From Cheiracanthium punctorium (Eukaryota; Arthropoda; Arachnida; Araneae; Cheiracanthiidae): a stretch of 64,000 nucleotides of DNA. The notes under the pieces were generated by a model. It made no database searches and was not told the origin of the DNA. It saw only the letters and a list, made by a program, of their open reading frames with translations. How positions within the stretch are numbered: the stretch's first letter is position 1; each line of letters starts with the position of its first letter. Where the stretch lies: assembly GCA_038373885.1 (NCBI GenBank), contig JAWZYV010006116.1, positions 1,111,111 to 1,175,110 of the forward strand, given 5' to 3'. The translations under genes and the position numbers were made by a program. Positions 11,061 through 22,300 of this stretch are shown one piece after another.

Positions 11061-12446
11061 CAGGATATTTCACCGACACCGTTTCACCGACTGAACATTT
11101 CACCGACAGGGACTTTTCACCGACTGGACAGTTCGCCGACACGGATTTTTCACAGACTGGACATTTCACAGACTCGGATTTTTCACCGACTGGACACTTC
11201 CCTGACACGGATTTTTCACCGAGTGGACATTTCACCGACTAGACATTTCAACGACATGGATTTTTCACCGACAGGACATTTCACTGATATGAATTTTTCA
11301 CCGACAGGACATTTACATGAGCAATTCAGGCACTTTAAAATGGACTAAATTTTCAATATTACGACGACAGGCCAATTTCCACACAGTTTTAATAATACAT
11401 CTAACGAAAAATCTCCCATAAAGAGAGCAGCTAATTATGATTCTTTTTTCTCAAAAAATTATCAATATATCTAAAAAACATTTCTTTTGTACAAAACTAG
11501 AAAGTTTAGGCGTTTAAAGCAGGGCCGTGACTATAGTTTATTTATTTATTTTTGTTGGGGTCGGAGGTAGGGGGTTGCCAAAAACACTCATATAAACCAT
11601 AATTAATTATACGTGCGTTATTAAAAATCATACGTATTAATTATGCATTCGTAATTAATTAACATTAATAAAATTATATCATAGATAAAAAATAATTAAC
11701 TTGAGTGCATATTTATTAACTTCATTGTGTAATTAAATTAATTACGTAATTAAAACTCATTTATATAATTAATTTGTGTATTACAGTAAAAGAAGATTTG
11801 AGAAAAACAATCGTACTGAAAGTGTATTTTTTGGTAACAATACACGTCAAATTTTCGAAGGGGGGTGAAGGGGGGAGTACATCCGTTCAATAGCACTTTC
11901 TCTCAATATAAAAAAAACACTGTACAGTACCAAAAATAAACATATATGTCGTTTTATACGGCTTTGTCGGTAATTAAATTCAGGCAAACATGGAAAAATG
12001 GGAAGTTGATTACATAGCTTTTAAACTTTCAGAAAAACATTAATTGGGGATTTTAGTTGTATGAAACAGAAAAGTTCCTTATGCGGGAAAAAATTTATAA
12101 AGTTTTGAAACTCCAAGAAAACACTATTTAGTGACAGCACATTTTGCCGACACCGTGTCACTCTAGGAAAGGAGGCTCGAGCTCCTGAATTCTCCCCCAT
12201 GGATCCGCCACTGATATGATATCAACAATTTCAGGAGACAATACGCATGTCTGTGAAAACCCACGTCCGTAAAATATCCTGTCGGTGAAATGTCCACTCG
12301 GTGAAAAATCCGTGTCGGTGAAATGTCCACTCGGTGAAAAATCCATGTCGGTGAACTGTCCAGTCGGTGAAAAGTCCCTGTCGGTGAAATGTGCAGTCGG
12401 TGTAATGTCTTGTCGGTGTAAAGGGTGTCGGTGAAATGTCCCGGAC
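11061..12446. mobile_element. Foldback element with arrays of a TTCACCGAC motif as inverted arms
   Basis: The left arm (about 11061-11330) is a tandem array of ~17-bp units of the form TTCACCGAC plus ACGGATTT, TGGACAT or AGGACAT. The right arm (about 12245-12446) is the same array in inverse orientation, written GTCGGTGAA. The order of variant units also mirrors between the arms near the outer tips (CACCGACACC, then CGACAGGGACTTTTCACC, then CGACTGGACAGTT). About 900 bp of AT-rich spacer without a convincing gene separates them. Inverted arms built of short tandem repeats are the definition of foldback transposons. The long open frames across the arms come from the 17-bp periodicity and are not treated as genes. 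No clear target duplication was found. Confidence 0.7.
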
Positions 12447-12464
12447 CGGTTCATAGTGCGTAGC

Positions 12465-13228
12465 CAGTGGCTTCGCACGGGATGTGCGGACCGTACCGGG
12501 TGACACCAGCAAATCGGATGACACCAAAAAAAAAATGCTGGTTTTAAAAATTTTCAATTAATTTGAAAAAAAATATCTGATTTCGTGATGAAAAAGACTT
12601 CCGAGATTAGAAATAAGAATAAATATAATGAAAGACACATGTTCTGTGCATCTGTAGAAATAAAATGTGTTATTTCATCTCAACTTTTTTTTTCCGGTTT
12701 AAAATTTTCAGCATTTTAGCAGGTTGTTCTCAACTTGTGTTTCTATTTCACCTGTATCTTGTTCCACAATTAACCAGGGGTGTCAGTAAGAACACTTTCT
12801 CATGCTGGGGGGAGGGAGCATTGGATCTTGGACAAGGGGGGCGAATGAGGTGCTTGACTAAACTGGGGATACAGAAAAGATTACACACGGCCTTGCTCAA
12901 GTCAGGGTAGTAATTTACAGCAATGCCGTGGATGTTCATTACTACCCCGTGTGAGCGCCTTCTGCAATACCTCATATTGGTGGTGTGGAAAATTGCATAA
13001 TAGCCTAGTAACGTTTGAAAGAACTTTCTTACTATTACCAGAATGATATTTTTCTAGAAATGAAACATTATTTATGTAGTGCACGAAGAAAAAATATTAT
13101 ATCCCAATGCTCTTAACGATTTTGCTTATTCTTATGCAGAACTAACTTTGACTGGGCAGTGTATGTGGAGGGGTTGGGGACACCAGATGTGTCCGCACTG
13201 GGTGACACCATGCTTAGCTGCACCACTG
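12465..13228. mobile_element. hAT remnant
   Basis: The ends are CAGTGGCTTCGCACGGGATG and, in reverse complement, CAGTGGTGCAGCTAAGCATG. Both continue into a shared GGTGACACC and GTGCGGAC block. The flanking octamers TGCGTAGC (12457-12464) and TGTGCAGC (13229-13236) match at 6 of 8 positions, both differences being transitions, as expected for an old 8-bp duplication. No transposase is legible in the 764 bp. Confidence 0.65.
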
Positions 13229-13384
13229 TGTGCAGCACATTTGAGCTGATACTTATATAATAATGAATTTCTTTACCATAAATTTACTATCATTTGTAAT
13301 CTATACGTTTAAATCTTGACGCTGGGAGTTACTCAAAAGGCATTTTAAGTTATGCATTTGTATTAGTGATAGGGAAAAAACAAA

Positions 13385-13765
13385 TACTGCTAACACGTAG
13401 TCGACTTATTGCGGAGATCTCCTCACTTTAACACTAGAACGGCCGGAGGGGAGGGCCAAAATGACTTCTGTTGTTTGTTTTAGGTATTTCTATAATAATT
13501 ATTTTACTAATTAAAATAGAAATGTAAAAATTTGCCACAACACGTTTGGAAGAAATTTAGGAAAAGTAGAAAAATGAGCTGTGGTGTACAACTGTATACT
13601 GAAATAAAGCATCAGGTATCTGCAAAAGGGTCAAAATAACCCCAAAGGCGCTTCTAGTGTTAAAGTACTATGTCAGTACACGACCGATCGGGGAAACCTC
13701 ATTTTAAAGTAATTCGGCACACGACAAATCGGAGAGATCTCCCACATTGACTTTAGCGATGCGTT
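13385..13765. repeat. Degenerate tandem repeat interrupted by a MITE
   Basis: Three loose units share ACACG(A/T), CGGAGA or CGGGGA, and TCTCC-CA. They begin near 13394, 13678 and 13722. The first and second units are separated by the MITE at 13432-13659. Confidence 0.45.
13432..13659. mobile_element. piggyBac-like MITE with TTAA duplication
   Basis: TTAA lies at 13428-13431 and 13660-13663. The ends are CACTAGAACGGCCGGAGG and, in reverse complement, CACTAGAAGCGCCTTTGG, so the first eight bases are a perfect inverted repeat. Inner blocks GGCCAAAATGA and GGGTCAAAATAACC also mirror. The element is 228 bp and non-coding. Confidence 0.8.
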
Positions 13766-15520
13766 TCTCTTTTTCTATTATTCTTAGTTACTTGATCTGA
13801 AGTGCTCACAATTACTTAAGAAACTGTTTCTAAACAGCACAATATGTAATTGACAAAAAAATACCGTTAAAATGCTACATTTTTGTTACACGTTTAGATC
13901 TCTTTTTTTTTTGAGACATTGTTAAGTTCTTAATTTTCAGACTTGATGAGCTATACTTTTTGAACAACCTACAGAAAGTAATCGTTTTATACGACTGCGC
14001 AAGGATAAGGTTTTATTTTTTATGTTATTATAATAAAACATTAAATACATAAATAAAATAAATTATTATATACTTTTAATTTTATGTTGTGTATAAACAA
14101 TGTGTGAAATTGTTATTGTAAATATAATTGACCATTTAAATAATTTTCAGACACCTTTTATTTCAAATAGTGAGTAACCATAGCTGCCAACATTTATGCT
14201 TTTGCCGGAAAATTATCCAAAAATATTTTTTATTTTCTGGTTTGAGTTTAAAACAAATTCAAGTTTTTAATTTAAAATAAAATTGTTTGAAAATTGTGGT
14301 GGGCAATTTTCTGAAAAAAAGGTGTAAAAAATGACACCTACGTAGAATATCATTCGCGTTGTAAGTTAACCGCACAAAACGTTCTTTCATAAATGTATCA
14401 TTAATTAACTCATCCTTAAAACGTAATATGTAAAAAGGAAATATTTAGTTGCAACAAGAATGATTTAATCCAATTGTTTATCACAGATAAGAATATTCAA
14501 ATATGGTCTATGTATTTTGTGAGTGGTCACGTAAACCAAAGATACTGTACAATTAATCTTTTATTTTCAGACACTTAATCTGGTACATTTAAGTTTTAGT
14601 TGCTGTAATAAATTAAATACAGATTTCTAACACAGAAGCAACATACGTTTGAGTGACATTTTATTCATTAACTTACTTTCAGTAAGATTTTTACTCTTCA
14701 ATTGAACATTACTTTCTTACAAGACATATTTTTGTAGCATCCTTTTCTGGAAAAAATTTTTACTTTTTTTCTCAAAAAAAGTTTTAACGACCCCAATTCA
14801 TTTAACTACTTTTCGTTCTTAAAGGAGAAAGATATTTGTTGTTTTTTTCTGAAAATAAAGATTTCTGTTAACAGAAGAAAGTGTTTTGTAGAAAACTATT
14901 TCCTTCCTGACAGAAAAGACTTTTTTCAGTCACTTCACAGTTGTCAGTCAATTCAGTTTATTCTTATGTGTAAGATGATTTATAAGTATTTGATATGTGT
15001 GATTTCCAAAGAATAATATTTGAACATATCTGTTACTTTAAGGAAAATCTCATTCAAATACATTGTGATCAGTAACTTGCAGTTATCTATACAATGTGAT
15101 CAAGTGAAATACGGAAATGGTGAATTTACTTTGAATCTGTTATTGTGGTCTAAATAAAATAGCGAACTGCGAAACTACTTTTTCCTTCACAAACTAATAA
15201 AAATGGACAGTGAGCGAAAAGAAAATTTTAACATGTAAAACTGAATGAGCGGTACATATATTTAAATTCAAAAAGTCTGAAAAAGTGTATTACAGTTGTA
15301 ACATACTCTGTAATACACTTGCAATGTAATACACTTGAAATTTAGATGCACCTGAAAAATATACACGTGTTGAAACATGAAACCCAACGAGAATACGTGT
15401 CCATGCAAGCTAACAGCGATTACCTGTTACATCAACAACTCAAAGGAAATACCTATCACGAGTGCTGTTGAATTTGATGATTGGCGTTTCACCAGCAATA
15501 CCACAATACATCTATTTTCA
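13766..15520. other. AT-rich stretch without recognised features
   Basis: Many short A/T homopolymers and no supported gene, RNA or transposon end. Confidence 0.5.
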
Positions 15521-15524
15521 TCCT

Positions 15525-15817
15525 GACAGACTGCTTCCACATTTCAGTATCACTGTGCGGGAATACTTGGATAATGCATATCCTGATTGCTGATTGTCCG
15601 AAACTGACGAGTCCCATGGCCACTAAGATCCCTCATCCTGATTCTCCTGGATTTCTACCTGTGGAGATACTTAAAGTTCGTGGCTCATGAGACACTCGTA
15701 ACATCCGATATGAATCTCGTTGTGAGAATCATAGAATGGTGGCATGTGTTTTTTGAACCAGTGCGTGAGTCCTTGCCTCGACGAGAGAAGCATTGTATCG
15801 AGAACATGGCTCAATAA
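15525..15817 (+). pseudogene. Fossil of a DUF4817-type Tc1/mariner-superfamily transposase, C-terminal part
   Basis: Read across frame shifts, the segment gives RLLPHFSITVREYLDNAYPD, then a WP-RSP-like stretch, then LDFYLWRYLKFVAHETLV and TSDMNLVVRIIEWWH. This is the order of the catalytic C-terminus in DUF4817-type transposases (HFS-VREYLD; WP-RSPDL-PLDFYLW). Stops and frameshifts break every frame, and the block corresponding to the first catalytic aspartate is not legible. Inverted repeats for this copy were not found. It is a second family, distinct in sequence from the one at 6168-10247. Confidence 0.7.
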
Positions 15818-16035
15818 ACATTTGAGCTTAAACAATATTTTAATACAGGCATGGCAACACACCGAGGTCGGCATCCTCTCTTTCTCTTACTTTCGAGTGC
15901 AGCAGGCCGCCATATCACGGGCTCTTATAAATCGCATGTGTATAACAGGAAAAGTTATGATCGAGTTCGCATAACACGCTAAAAGAGGCTCGAATAACAC
16001 TGTAAAAGAATGAGACTGATGTTTCTGTATTGCCG

Positions 16036-16072
16036 ACTGCCAGCAGTATACAATGCGTATACTGCTGGCAGT
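16036..16072. other. Perfect 16-bp-stem hairpin
   Basis: ACTGCCAGCAGTATAC at 16036-16051, a 5-base loop AATGC, and its exact reverse complement at 16057-16072. The surrounding 100 bp is not repetitive. The stem is shorter and the loop smaller than a typical pre-microRNA. Confidence 0.9.
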
Positions 16073-16879
16073 GTTCATGTGATATTATAATCTAAGCGAC
16101 TCGTACAACAAGGACTCTTATTGCACAGAACGTATGACTAGCACGTTATAGGGGGTGTACTGTTCATCTGCAAAAATGCGCTTCTAAAGCTCACCGATTG
16201 CATTTCAAACACTTCGTATGTAAATCTTGTTCTTCATGATCAATCCCTACAAACCGATCAAAAATCTTTCCTTAATACAAAAGTTTTAAAATTATGTGAT
16301 ATACACAATCTTACATAAATGAAACACAAAATACAATTCACAGATTAGTATTCTAGGCAGCACTTTTCTTATAGAACTCCCAATATACTTCCTTAGATCC
16401 TTATAATAGTTCCAGAGAAACCTTTTCAAATTTATAAGCATCTTATTTCAAACGCACCCGTTAACGCATCAGCCAATAGCATTCTAAACCTCCCCATCTT
16501 TCGTCCCCTCCCTTTACCACAAAAGAATGGAGGAAAAGAAATTTTCAATTCGATATTTCAAAAGGCATTCTTTAAAAAATGAAAAATAAATGTAAGTTTT
16601 TTTTTTCTTTTTCAATTATTTTTTAATAGTGAGAAAATTCTTAACTCCGAAACATTATCAAGTTTTTAAAAGGATATTTTCATAAATAATTTCTCTGCGT
16701 ACCAGTAAAATTAAAACACGCTGAAAAAAGCTTATTTCGGCGATTTTTAAGAATCGTTAAAAAACTAATTTAGCTATGATGTTCCATGATAGATCATTAA
16801 AAAAGATTTCTCTGGACTTTCGAATAATATAAGAAATATAGTTTTCGGACAAACATGTAGCTCGCGATAATGCAAAACG

Positions 16880-17054
16880 TAGGGATGGACGCGAGACGAT
16901 TTTTTGCGGGACCAGACAGAGATTTACAGCTTTTTTGCGAGAATACACCGACATTTCTAACATTACTATATAGGGATTTTGCGAGACGAGACAAAGCTTT
17001 TAGGCTGTTTTGCGAGACACAAGATGACAATTTTCAGTCGCGAGTCCAACCCTA
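16880..17054. mobile_element. Short hAT-like MITE with GCGAGAC repeats
   Basis: The ends are TAGGGATGGACGCGAGACGA and, in reverse complement, TAGGGTTGGACTCGCGACTG. The flanks are GCAAAACG (16872-16879) and GCAAAGCG (17055-17062), an 8-bp duplication with one transition. The interior repeats TTTTGCGAGA-like motifs several times. A related, rearranged copy lies at 54732-54929. Confidence 0.75.
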
Positions 17055-17205
17055 GCAAAGCGCGCAAAATATGGCCGAAAACTGGACAAAACATAGAAGA
17101 ACTAATAAACTAAAAAAATTTTCAAATTTTTTTTGATCAGCAATAGCTTTCTCTTGTCCTATTTAGTGAGTGTGCTAAATTTAGCTCACATGGCTCTTAT
17201 ATCAT

Positions 17206-17262
17206 ACTAGGCTCTTATATCGAACAGACAGGCAGACAAGAAAGCTGATTTACATATATAGA
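17206..17262 (-). mobile_element. Possible Helitron 5' end
   Basis: On the minus strand the sequence starts TCTATATATGTAAATCAGC directly after an A. TC plus an AT-rich CTATATA start after A is typical of Helitron 5' ends. A CTAG followed by T on the same strand lies only 57 bp away, so this may be a fragment or chance. Confidence 0.3.
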
Positions 17263-18622
17263 TAAGTGCACGTGTTTGGGGTTTGGATTTACCCATTACA
17301 ATATTCAGTAAAAGCACTTTTAAATGTAATAAACGTGCCTATTAAGACACTAGTTCCTGGTAAGCAGGTATCTTATTTTTAAAATAGAAGATCATTGGAA
17401 AACGGAAAATGGTTTTGAAGGTTGAGTTACTTTTGAAGCAAAATAATCTGTTAGATATTATACAAATGGTTAACCAAGAGTATTCTTAATAAATCAACAA
17501 GAAATATTGAATTTTTCTGTAGGAAAGTTTTCCGTTTGAGATAAGTAAAGAAATCATCAAACGAGAAATGTTTGTTTCATCGCGCAAACGTCATTTTCGT
17601 AACGAATTTGTATCGTCTCAAAATTAAATGTTCGTATTTATTTTCGATTCGAAACTCGAAGCGCTTTCAATGATTAATTTACAAATAACATGCAATCAGC
17701 AGCAAACTTTTTCCATTACTGTAAGGTACAACAGAGCAGTTTTTCCTGTTAGTTCCACTGAAGTTTCATTAAGCTTCCTGAAATATCTATTTAAACGAGA
17801 AATGCAAGTTCTTCGAATTTCACTTTGTATGGAACAATTGTTTATTTTATTAAGTGAAACATAGCAAGACGATGGAAGTAATTCTCATCCAATCCTTTAT
17901 TTAACTCAGTAATATATCTTGAATGTTAAAGAAGGTAAGTGATGCATCACACAACAATATTTGTTATAATTACATATGGTTAAATCTTTTATGCGTAGAT
18001 AACGAAAGTTCAAATGTGAAAAATCTCATAAATAGCTAAAAGTCCCCTTTGCTCCTGATTCATAACATTATTTTCACTGAATAATTGTATTTCATCACAA
18101 TAAGCATAGTTATTATGAGCATTATGTTATATTTAACAATTTCTTGTTTAATTTAACTAGGACTATAAAACGATATAAATTGCTAAAATGTGTTAGCTTT
18201 AAATGAAACATCAGTTCTAGTCATACAGTGTAACATATTTTTAAAGTGTCATATCTTAAGCATAAATGCAAAATTAACCCTCTGAGTAGCAAAGACGTGT
18301 ATGTCAGATTAAGCACGTTCATCGCTTCTTTGACCCTATTGAATATTATCGGCAGTGATATTAGATACCTGAAAAGCTGAACACGTGGTTTAGATATTTT
18401 GTCTTCTGTTGATTTCCGTAAGAAAATTGAACATTCAGTACCCTTTAATGGAATGATTCGAACAACAGAAGACCGAACAGCCACCTATATAAAATACTCT
18501 AAAACAATGATTTATTACTAAAAATTATATCAAGATAACAGTCGTCTGTGTTAAAGCAATGGCCGATCTCCTACTTACGGCAACCCTTTGGCATAAAAAG
18601 GGTGGAGACGTCAGCTCTCGTA

Positions 18623-19338
18623 GAGGGTTTCCCAAAAAGATAGTAACGCGCTTTAATTCTTTACCTATTAAAGAAAAGTAGGCTACGTAAATTGACAAAA
18701 ATGTTCAAAATAAGGTAGAAAGAGGACTAAAGGTTAAGAAAAAATTCCTCTCGTTAATTTTCAGAAAGTTACGCTTTTTAAACTGGTAGGTGATCCTCGT
18801 ACAAAAAAATTCCCGGTCCCACATACTAAGGAGGAGATGTACAAAATTTCAGAATTATATCCTGAATAGTGTAAGGGGGTATAAAAATAAATAAGCTGAC
18901 TTAAACCAGTTTTCAGTGGCTTACGAACAGCAAAAACTCATGACGCATGATCGGGTTTTAGAGGCCGTAGAGAAATTACGAAATAAAATAATTATTTTTC
19001 ATTCGAGCAATAAACGCTTCCTTTCAAATTCAGGTATAGTTCTTGATCATCTTTGTTTAAAGATATCGCTGACGTTTTATGAGGAAAGGTTGAAATTTTG
19101 TCCATCACCTCGTTAATGTACGGGGTACATTTTACTCACTGGGACTGCTTTTGTTTCCTTGTACGGAGGCCGTATACAAATTTATTTTTTATAACTTTTT
19201 GAAAGTCAACGAGAGGGTTTTTTCTTAACATAGTCGTTTTCCAACCTTATTTTCAACATTTTTTTCAAATTAGATTGTCCATTTATCTCTAATAGATGAA
19301 GAATTAAAGAGTGTTATCACCTTTTTGGGACACCCTTG
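18623..19338. mobile_element. Decayed TA-flanked DNA element with ~200-bp inverted repeats
   Basis: The left end GAGGGTTTCCCAAAAAGATA and the right end in reverse complement CAAGGGTGTCCCAAAAAGGT are each bounded by TA (18621-18622 and 19339-19340). Similarity continues through CTTTAATTCTT, AAAATGTTCAAAATAAGGT and CTCTCGTTRA for about 200 bp. The interior is too short for a transposase and shows none. A lone related end starts at 40410. Confidence 0.65.
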
Positions 19339-19340
19339 TA

Positions 19341-22300
19341 CATAGAAGCCTTATTCTGGACTAAAGTATTCACATTATAACCATTGTTACAGCCAAAAAA
19401 GATTTAGTAGTAGGTTTGTAGGATTCGCTTCACATACTCAATTTGTAGTGCGATTTTTATTACAACTGCAATTATTGGAACGTTTGTAAACGTGAATAAA
19501 TAATAAGGGCATTTGAAATTCCAACAAAATTTATCAGGGAAGATTACGTCAATTTTACGCAAATGCTTAGTTGGTTGTCAGTTTCGGAAAGTAAGTGACG
19601 TAAAACGGATATGTCTTTTTGGTCTTTTAAAATAACCCCATAAAGCTCAACGGGAATTGCTAATAAGAAATTCTTAAGAAAAACTTTCTCGCGTTTTGTA
19701 AAAATTTCGACAAGTTGCATTTAACTAAATTAATTTTTTTAATAATGTAGCTATTGTGTACGTGTATAGAAATAGTTAAAATTATACGAATTAACTTTAT
19801 TTAAAATAATTATTAATAGAAATCAACTGGATACTATGACAAATATTTTATTTTCTAGCTTGAATGAAACACACTAAATTTTTCTATCGTTGAATTGGAT
19901 TTGTGAGAAAGATGGTTTGTTCATTGTATGAATAAAATATGTTTCTTTTTTCTCCCAAGGTATATAAAACTCCGAAAATTTCGAAATATAATACACTTTT
20001 TAGAATTCATCTCCAGTTTTTGAATTCGTGTTTAAATTATGCAAGATTTCTATAAAATAAATCTTCTCTCAGCCATTCGTTTCCCTTTACAATTAATAAA
20101 AGTGTATGATATACTGGAATGCAAAGCTGATTTTCGTTTTAATTGTTTTGATGACACAATTCATTTCTTCTGGTATTTAAAAACTAACATTAAATGTGTA
20201 GATTAAGTTGCATACAATATACAAAAGTTTAAAGCATACCTTAAATTAATATAACATATATTTTCATATAAATTCAATACGTTTGTCTTATCTCAAAAGG
20301 TCGTTTGTGAGTGTAGCTGGGTATTAATAAATAAATAATGCGAATCAAAAAAGTGGGAGGTCGTTCAAATATAATTTAAGTCATCATTTTACTTCTGTAA
20401 ATGTTCTCTATTTCATTCTTCTATTATTGTATATTGTAATTCTGTCTTAAGGGACCATCTACATATTAAAACAGAACCCAAAATTAAAAGTTCAATTGTT
20501 GACTTGATTTTTTTTTTACTTGATATATGAATTCAGTACGTTAAAAGATTCTGGAATAGAATTTTTCATTAGTTTTAGAAGAATATTTCATAAGTTACAA
20601 ACCACCGAAAATGACACATCTTATAATAAAGAGAAGTAGCAAAAAATTAGAAGCCAAAAGTATCCATAACATCTTCTTGTGGATTATAAAGTTTTTTTTT
20701 TCATAAAAAATATGAATTGTTTAATTATACGTCAAGAAAATTTAGGTTAAGTAAATTTCGTTTTCATTAGAATGAAAACATTTTAGATCCAATAGAATCA
20801 GTGTTTTTGAAAATATCAAATAATGCAACTGAAATAATACCTTAAGGGACCTTATGCTGAGCTTTACTACATTGTGCATATATCTCTGCAGCAACTGGTT
20901 GTTCTCTGTGATAAATTTCAATTCGGCGAAGAGAAGTGATATTTTTACATCCATGAGACAGTTGAGTCTAACTACACAGAACAAAACAGACGCAAAAAAC
21001 TCAAGCATCATCTTGAGTTTTAGTTGTACAAAAACATTTCTTTGTATTTTTGTTTATGATTTTGTCAGTTCCATCACATACATATATTTTAATTTTTGAA
21101 GGATTACTACGTATATGTAGACGCGAAAACTCTCAATACAAATCGTTACTTTTAATTTGCTCAGTCGAATTCTGGAGCTTCGTTTAGTTCAGATATTAAA
21201 ATTCGTTTTTCCTATTCTTGTACATTTTAAAGAGTTAGTGATTGGGGACTAAAGTAGTATTTTACAAATCTATTAAAAACTGAATGCGGCAATGCCCAAA
21301 ATGATAAACTTTAACATTGCCTTCTTAACTTTGACATCAACTATATTTGCTGATATTTTAAAAAACACTAAACTTTATCTTGGGGTAGAATTTTAAAATT
21401 TACTGTTTTCTCTTCCTCTCTCACTAACGTTGACAAAATTTATGTATGTTACTAATTATGAATTTTTTTAATGAGTACGAAACGTTCACGATTAATATGG
21501 GAAAACTCTTAAAAGAAAAATACGTGAACGTTATCTTTAAAAAAAGAAAAGGCATTTAAAAACGAATATTGAAACCCATGAGAAACATCCCAAGAAACAT
21601 TAAATGTTTTTCAAACATTATTCAGCTTCAATTACAAAATTTTTAGCTTTACAAAATTTCCTATTTCAGCTTTTAAATTATAAAAGGATTCTAACCATTT
21701 TTGTACCTTAGTCTATTAATGACTTCTTTGTATGTATTTTTTCCCAACCGCTGGATTCGCCTATTTAAATCTCCTTCCTTTGCAGACTAATTAAATGCGC
21801 CTCGACAATCACTTCAAGAATTAGATTGGCGTCATGTATTTTATTGGGATTTCAGATTTCATTCAAAGCATTTCTCACAAACACTATTTAATAAACATAG
21901 AAAACATCATGGATAATAAAATTATACGTAATTATACTGACATTTCATATTGACATAATTCTGTTGAAAATTACCATAAATGCTTTTAACAGAACGTCAC
22001 TCTTTCCAGAAATAACTTTATGATGTTCATTGTTAGATGTGTGCAATAAATAGACCAAAAGCTCGTAGAATTCCGAAATGCTCCGCTAAACATGTGAAAT
22101 GAGAAATTGCTCACATTTGTAATGTGTAGATCTTTGTATAGTTAAATTCAGAGTACTAAAACATGAAAAAATATGTGAGTCTTTATAGCGTAAAATGCAT
22201 TGGCAACTGTAAAAGCACCATTTTCAACCTTACACGAAATTGTGTTTCATTACATTACTAGATGCATATAACACTTAAAATTCTACTAGTTTATTTCCTA

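Noticed and set aside
11520..12213. hAT element inside the foldback spacer, CAGGGCCGTGACTA to TAGTG-type end
   Set aside because: The proposed tips match poorly, and the flanking octamers (GTTTAAAG and ATATGATA) are unrelated.
11000..12557. Overlapping reading frames across the TTCACCGAC arrays
   Set aside because: Frames on both strands exist only because the short repeat lacks stop codons. The predicted peptides are simple repetitions.
18276..18310. piggyBac-like MITE beginning TTAACCCTCTGAG
   Set aside because: Only one end is visible, with no inverse CAGAGGGTTAA within a reasonable distance.
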